NCBI GenBank assembly: GCA_903835655.1
Contig: CAILNT010000056.1
Location: forward strand, 1-64,000
DNA from: an uncultured Pseudomonadota bacterium
GTDB taxonomy: Bacteria > Pseudomonadota > Gammaproteobacteria > Burkholderiales > Thiobacillaceae
DNA: 64,000 nucleotides
Direction: 5' to 3'
The notes beneath the pieces were generated by a model. That model made no database searches, was not told where the DNA came from, and saw only the letters and a program-made list of their open reading frames with translations. Of the stretch, positions 62,384 through 64,000 are shown piece by piece. Position 1 is the stretch's first letter. The number at the start of each line of letters is the position of its first letter. Both the position numbers and the translations under genes were made by a program.

Positions 62384-63349
62384 ATGAAAGTCACTTTTCT
62401 CGACTTCGAACAGCCTGTCGCCGAACTCGAAGCCAAGATCGAGGAGCTCTTCGAGGTTCAGGGCGATTCTTCCCTGGATCTCTCCGAGGAAATCGGTCGC
62501 CTGCGCAAGAAGAGTTCGGCGCTGACCAAACAGATCTACGGGAAGCTCAACGCCTGGCAGGTTTCCCAGGTCGCCCGCCATCCGCAACGCCCGTACACCC
62601 TGGATTACATTCAGGCCTTGTTCACCGAGTTCGAGGAGCTGCACGGCGATCGCGCCTATGCCGATGACCCCGCCATCGTCGGGGGTATCGCCCGTTTCGA
62701 AGGCGAGCCGGTGATGGTGATCGGGCACCAGAAGGGCCGTGACGTGAAGGAGCGGCAATACCGCAACTTCGGTATGCCTCGCCCCGAGGGCTATCGCAAG
62801 GCCCTGCGCCTGATGCGCCTGGCCGAGAAGTTTCACCTGCCGGTGCTCACCTTCATCGACACGCCCGGCGCTTATCCCGGCATCGATGCGGAGGAGCGCG
62901 GCCAGTCCGAGGCAATCGCCCGCAACCTCTATGTCATGGCTGAACTCAAGACCCCGGTGATCTGTACCGTGATCGGCGAAGGCGGTTCCGGTGGCGCCCT
63001 GGCCATCGGCGTGGGCGATGTGGTGATGATGCTGCAATATTCCACGTACTCCGTGATTTCTCCGGAAGGTTGCGCCTCCATCCTCTGGAAGAGCGCGGAC
63101 AAGGCGCCCCTGGCGGCCGAATCCCTGGGCATCACGGCGCCGCGCTTGAAGACCATGGGCTTGATCGATCGCATCGTCAACGAGCCGCTGGGCGGCGCCC
63201 ACCGCGATGTCGAAGCGATGATGGCCTCCTTGCGCACCAGCCTCTCCGAGGTCCTGCACGAAATCGGCGAGCGCCCGCGCAATGCGATGCTCAACGACCG
63301 TTACGCCCGCCTCATGGGGTACGGCAAGTTCAAGGAAACGCGCACCTGA
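62384..63349 (+). CDS. accA: Acetyl-CoA carboxylase carboxyltransferase subunit alpha
   Basis: AccA and AccD transfer carboxyl from biotin-BCCP to acetyl-CoA, the first step of fatty acid synthesis. The 321-aa protein has [51 protein letters not shown] and [20 protein letters not shown]. It precedes tilS by 14 bp, the usual order in proteobacteria. Confidence 0.98.
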   Translation: MKVTFLDFEQPVAELEAKIEELFEVQGDSSLDLSEEIGRLRKKSSALTKQIYGKLNAWQVSQVARHPQRPYTLDYIQALFTEFEELHGDRAYADDPAIVGGIARFEGEPVMVIGHQKGRDVKERQYRNFGMPRPEGYRKALRLMRLAEKFHLPVLTFIDTPGAYPGIDAEERGQSEAIARNLYVMAELKTPVICTVIGEGGSGGALAIGVGDVVMMLQYSTYSVISPEGCASILWKSADKAPLAAESLGITAPRLKTMGLIDRIVNEPLGGAHRDVEAMMASLRTSLSEVLHEIGERPRNAMLNDRYARLMGYGKFKETRT

Positions 63350-63363
63350 ACGGCGGCACCGGC

Positions 63364-64000
63364 ATGTCCCGCTCCGCCCGGGGCGGGGCGCTGCGGGATA
63401 CGGTCGCCGACTTCCTGCGGCAGCATCCACCCGGCCCGCGCCTGTGTGTAGGCTATTCGGGCGGGGTGGACTCCACGGTCCTCCTGGCCTTGCTCGCCGA
63501 CTTGCGCCGCGAGTTCGCCTTACATCTGTCCGCCGTGCATGTGCATCATGGTTTGTCCTCGCAGGCCGACGCCTGGGTGACGCACTGCCGCGAGCAATGC
63601 GCCAGCCTGGACGTTCCTCTGCGGGTGGAACGGGTCGTGGTGGACCGCGCCGGTCTGGGCCTGGAAGCCGCCGCGCGGGAAGCGCGTTACCGCGTCTTCG
63701 CCGGTTTGGACGCGGATGCGCTGGTGCTGGCGCACCAGCGCGACGACCAGGCCGAGACGCTGTTGTTGCAATTGCTGCGCGGCGCTGGCATGAAAGGCCT
63801 GGCGGCCATGCCGGAGGAACGCGGCCTCGGCCGAATGAAACTGCTGCGTCCGCTGCTCGCCGTGCCGCGCGGCGAGATCGAGAGCCACGCCCGAGCGCAC
63901 GGCCTGGTCTGGGTGGAAGACGCCAGCAACGGCGATACTGCGCTGCGGCGCAATGCCGCGCGCCACCTCCTGCTGCCGATACTCGAAGACCTATTCCCCG
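63364..64000 (+). CDS. tilS: tRNA(Ile)-lysidine synthase TilS (cut by window end)
   Basis: TilS modifies C34 of tRNA-Ile(CAU) to lysidine, which changes its reading from AUG to AUA; the window's own tRNA-Ile(CAU) gene at 2558-2896 would be its substrate. The PP-loop motif VGYSGGVDSTVLLALL is near residue 30, and LVLAHQRDDQAETLLLQLLR follows. Only the N-terminal 212 residues are visible, ending in the catalytic domain. The start is the ATG at 63364. Confidence 0.95.
   Translation, partial: MSRSARGGALRDTVADFLRQHPPGPRLCVGYSGGVDSTVLLALLADLRREFALHLSAVHVHHGLSSQADAWVTHCREQCASLDVPLRVERVVVDRAGLGLEAAAREARYRVFAGLDADALVLAHQRDDQAETLLLQLLRGAGMKGLAAMPEERGLGRMKLLRPLLAVPRGEIESHARAHGLVWVEDASNGDTALRRNAARHLLLPILEDLFP

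Overview
The window is a stretch of GC-rich bacterial chromosome, with one lower-GC, probably acquired patch at its left end (about 1-2560). Gene content and order point to a betaproteobacterium of the Nitrosomonadales/Rhodocyclales kind: dnaG-rpoD-tRNA-Ile, rpsU next to tsaD, rplM-rpsI, erpA, lepB-DUF4845-rnc-era-recO-pdxJ, slt-cca, and accA-tilS. This placement rests on protein resemblance and synteny recalled from known genomes; no search was run.

Layout. 1-2560: end of an island with two small conserved hypotheticals, an exported TonB-C-domain protein and an XRE regulator. 2558-3088: a tRNA-Ile(CAU) gene split by a group I intron, followed toward rpoD by a decayed intronless tRNA-Ile relic. 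3113-13485: replication, transcription and translation housekeeping genes (rpoD, dnaG, yqeY, rpsU, tsaD), plsY, folB, and a tightly overlapping rapZ / NusG-II / Gx-transporter / ubiX run. 13482-23040: ElyC-like protein, rplM-rpsI, argC, erpA, yacG, a B12-type radical SAM protein, two gene remnants, rpiA, ilvA and a PAS-LuxR regulator. 23055-27820: slt, an NDUFA9-like protein, cca and a Crp/Fnr regulator, all overlapping on the minus strand. 28053-30488: a complete AmmeMemoRadiSam cluster (amrB-amrA-amrS). 30708-34860: ispD, a pseudopilin-like protein, two copies of a palindromic repeat, and an orphan sensor kinase. 34888-39112: a methionine-sulfoxide repair module (cytochrome b, MsrP-like molybdoenzyme, MsrA, MsrB) facing an ECF sigma factor and a DUF1109 (NrsF-like) anti-sigma factor. 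39135-47230: the lepA-to-pdxJ operon, interrupted between lepA and lepB by an oppositely oriented papain-like peptidase and an unknown gene. 47613-64000: folP, dcd, uvrA, Fic and methyltransferase remnants, PAP2, phosphohexomutase, MBL hydrolase, old yellow enzyme, a thioredoxin-HEAT protein, cytochrome b plus diheme cytochrome c, RoxA-like cupin, Bcp, SlyD, accA and the start of tilS.

The most notable observations are: (1) a 262-nt group I intron inserted after U33 of tRNA-Ile(CAU); (2) a 243-bp MITE-like insertion with perfect 20-bp terminal inverted repeats and a 4-bp GATG duplication, which replaced the end of the ECF sigma gene and separated it from its anti-sigma gene, and whose conceptual removal restores an ATGA start/stop overlap; (3) matching TGTAACC-N16-CGAAY motifs on both strands between the sigma gene and the sulfoxide-repair operon; (4) the unknown peptidase pair splitting lepA from lepB; (5) a dispersed palindromic repeat family in three copies; and (6) a 139-bp long-hairpin element filling exactly the gap between era and recO.
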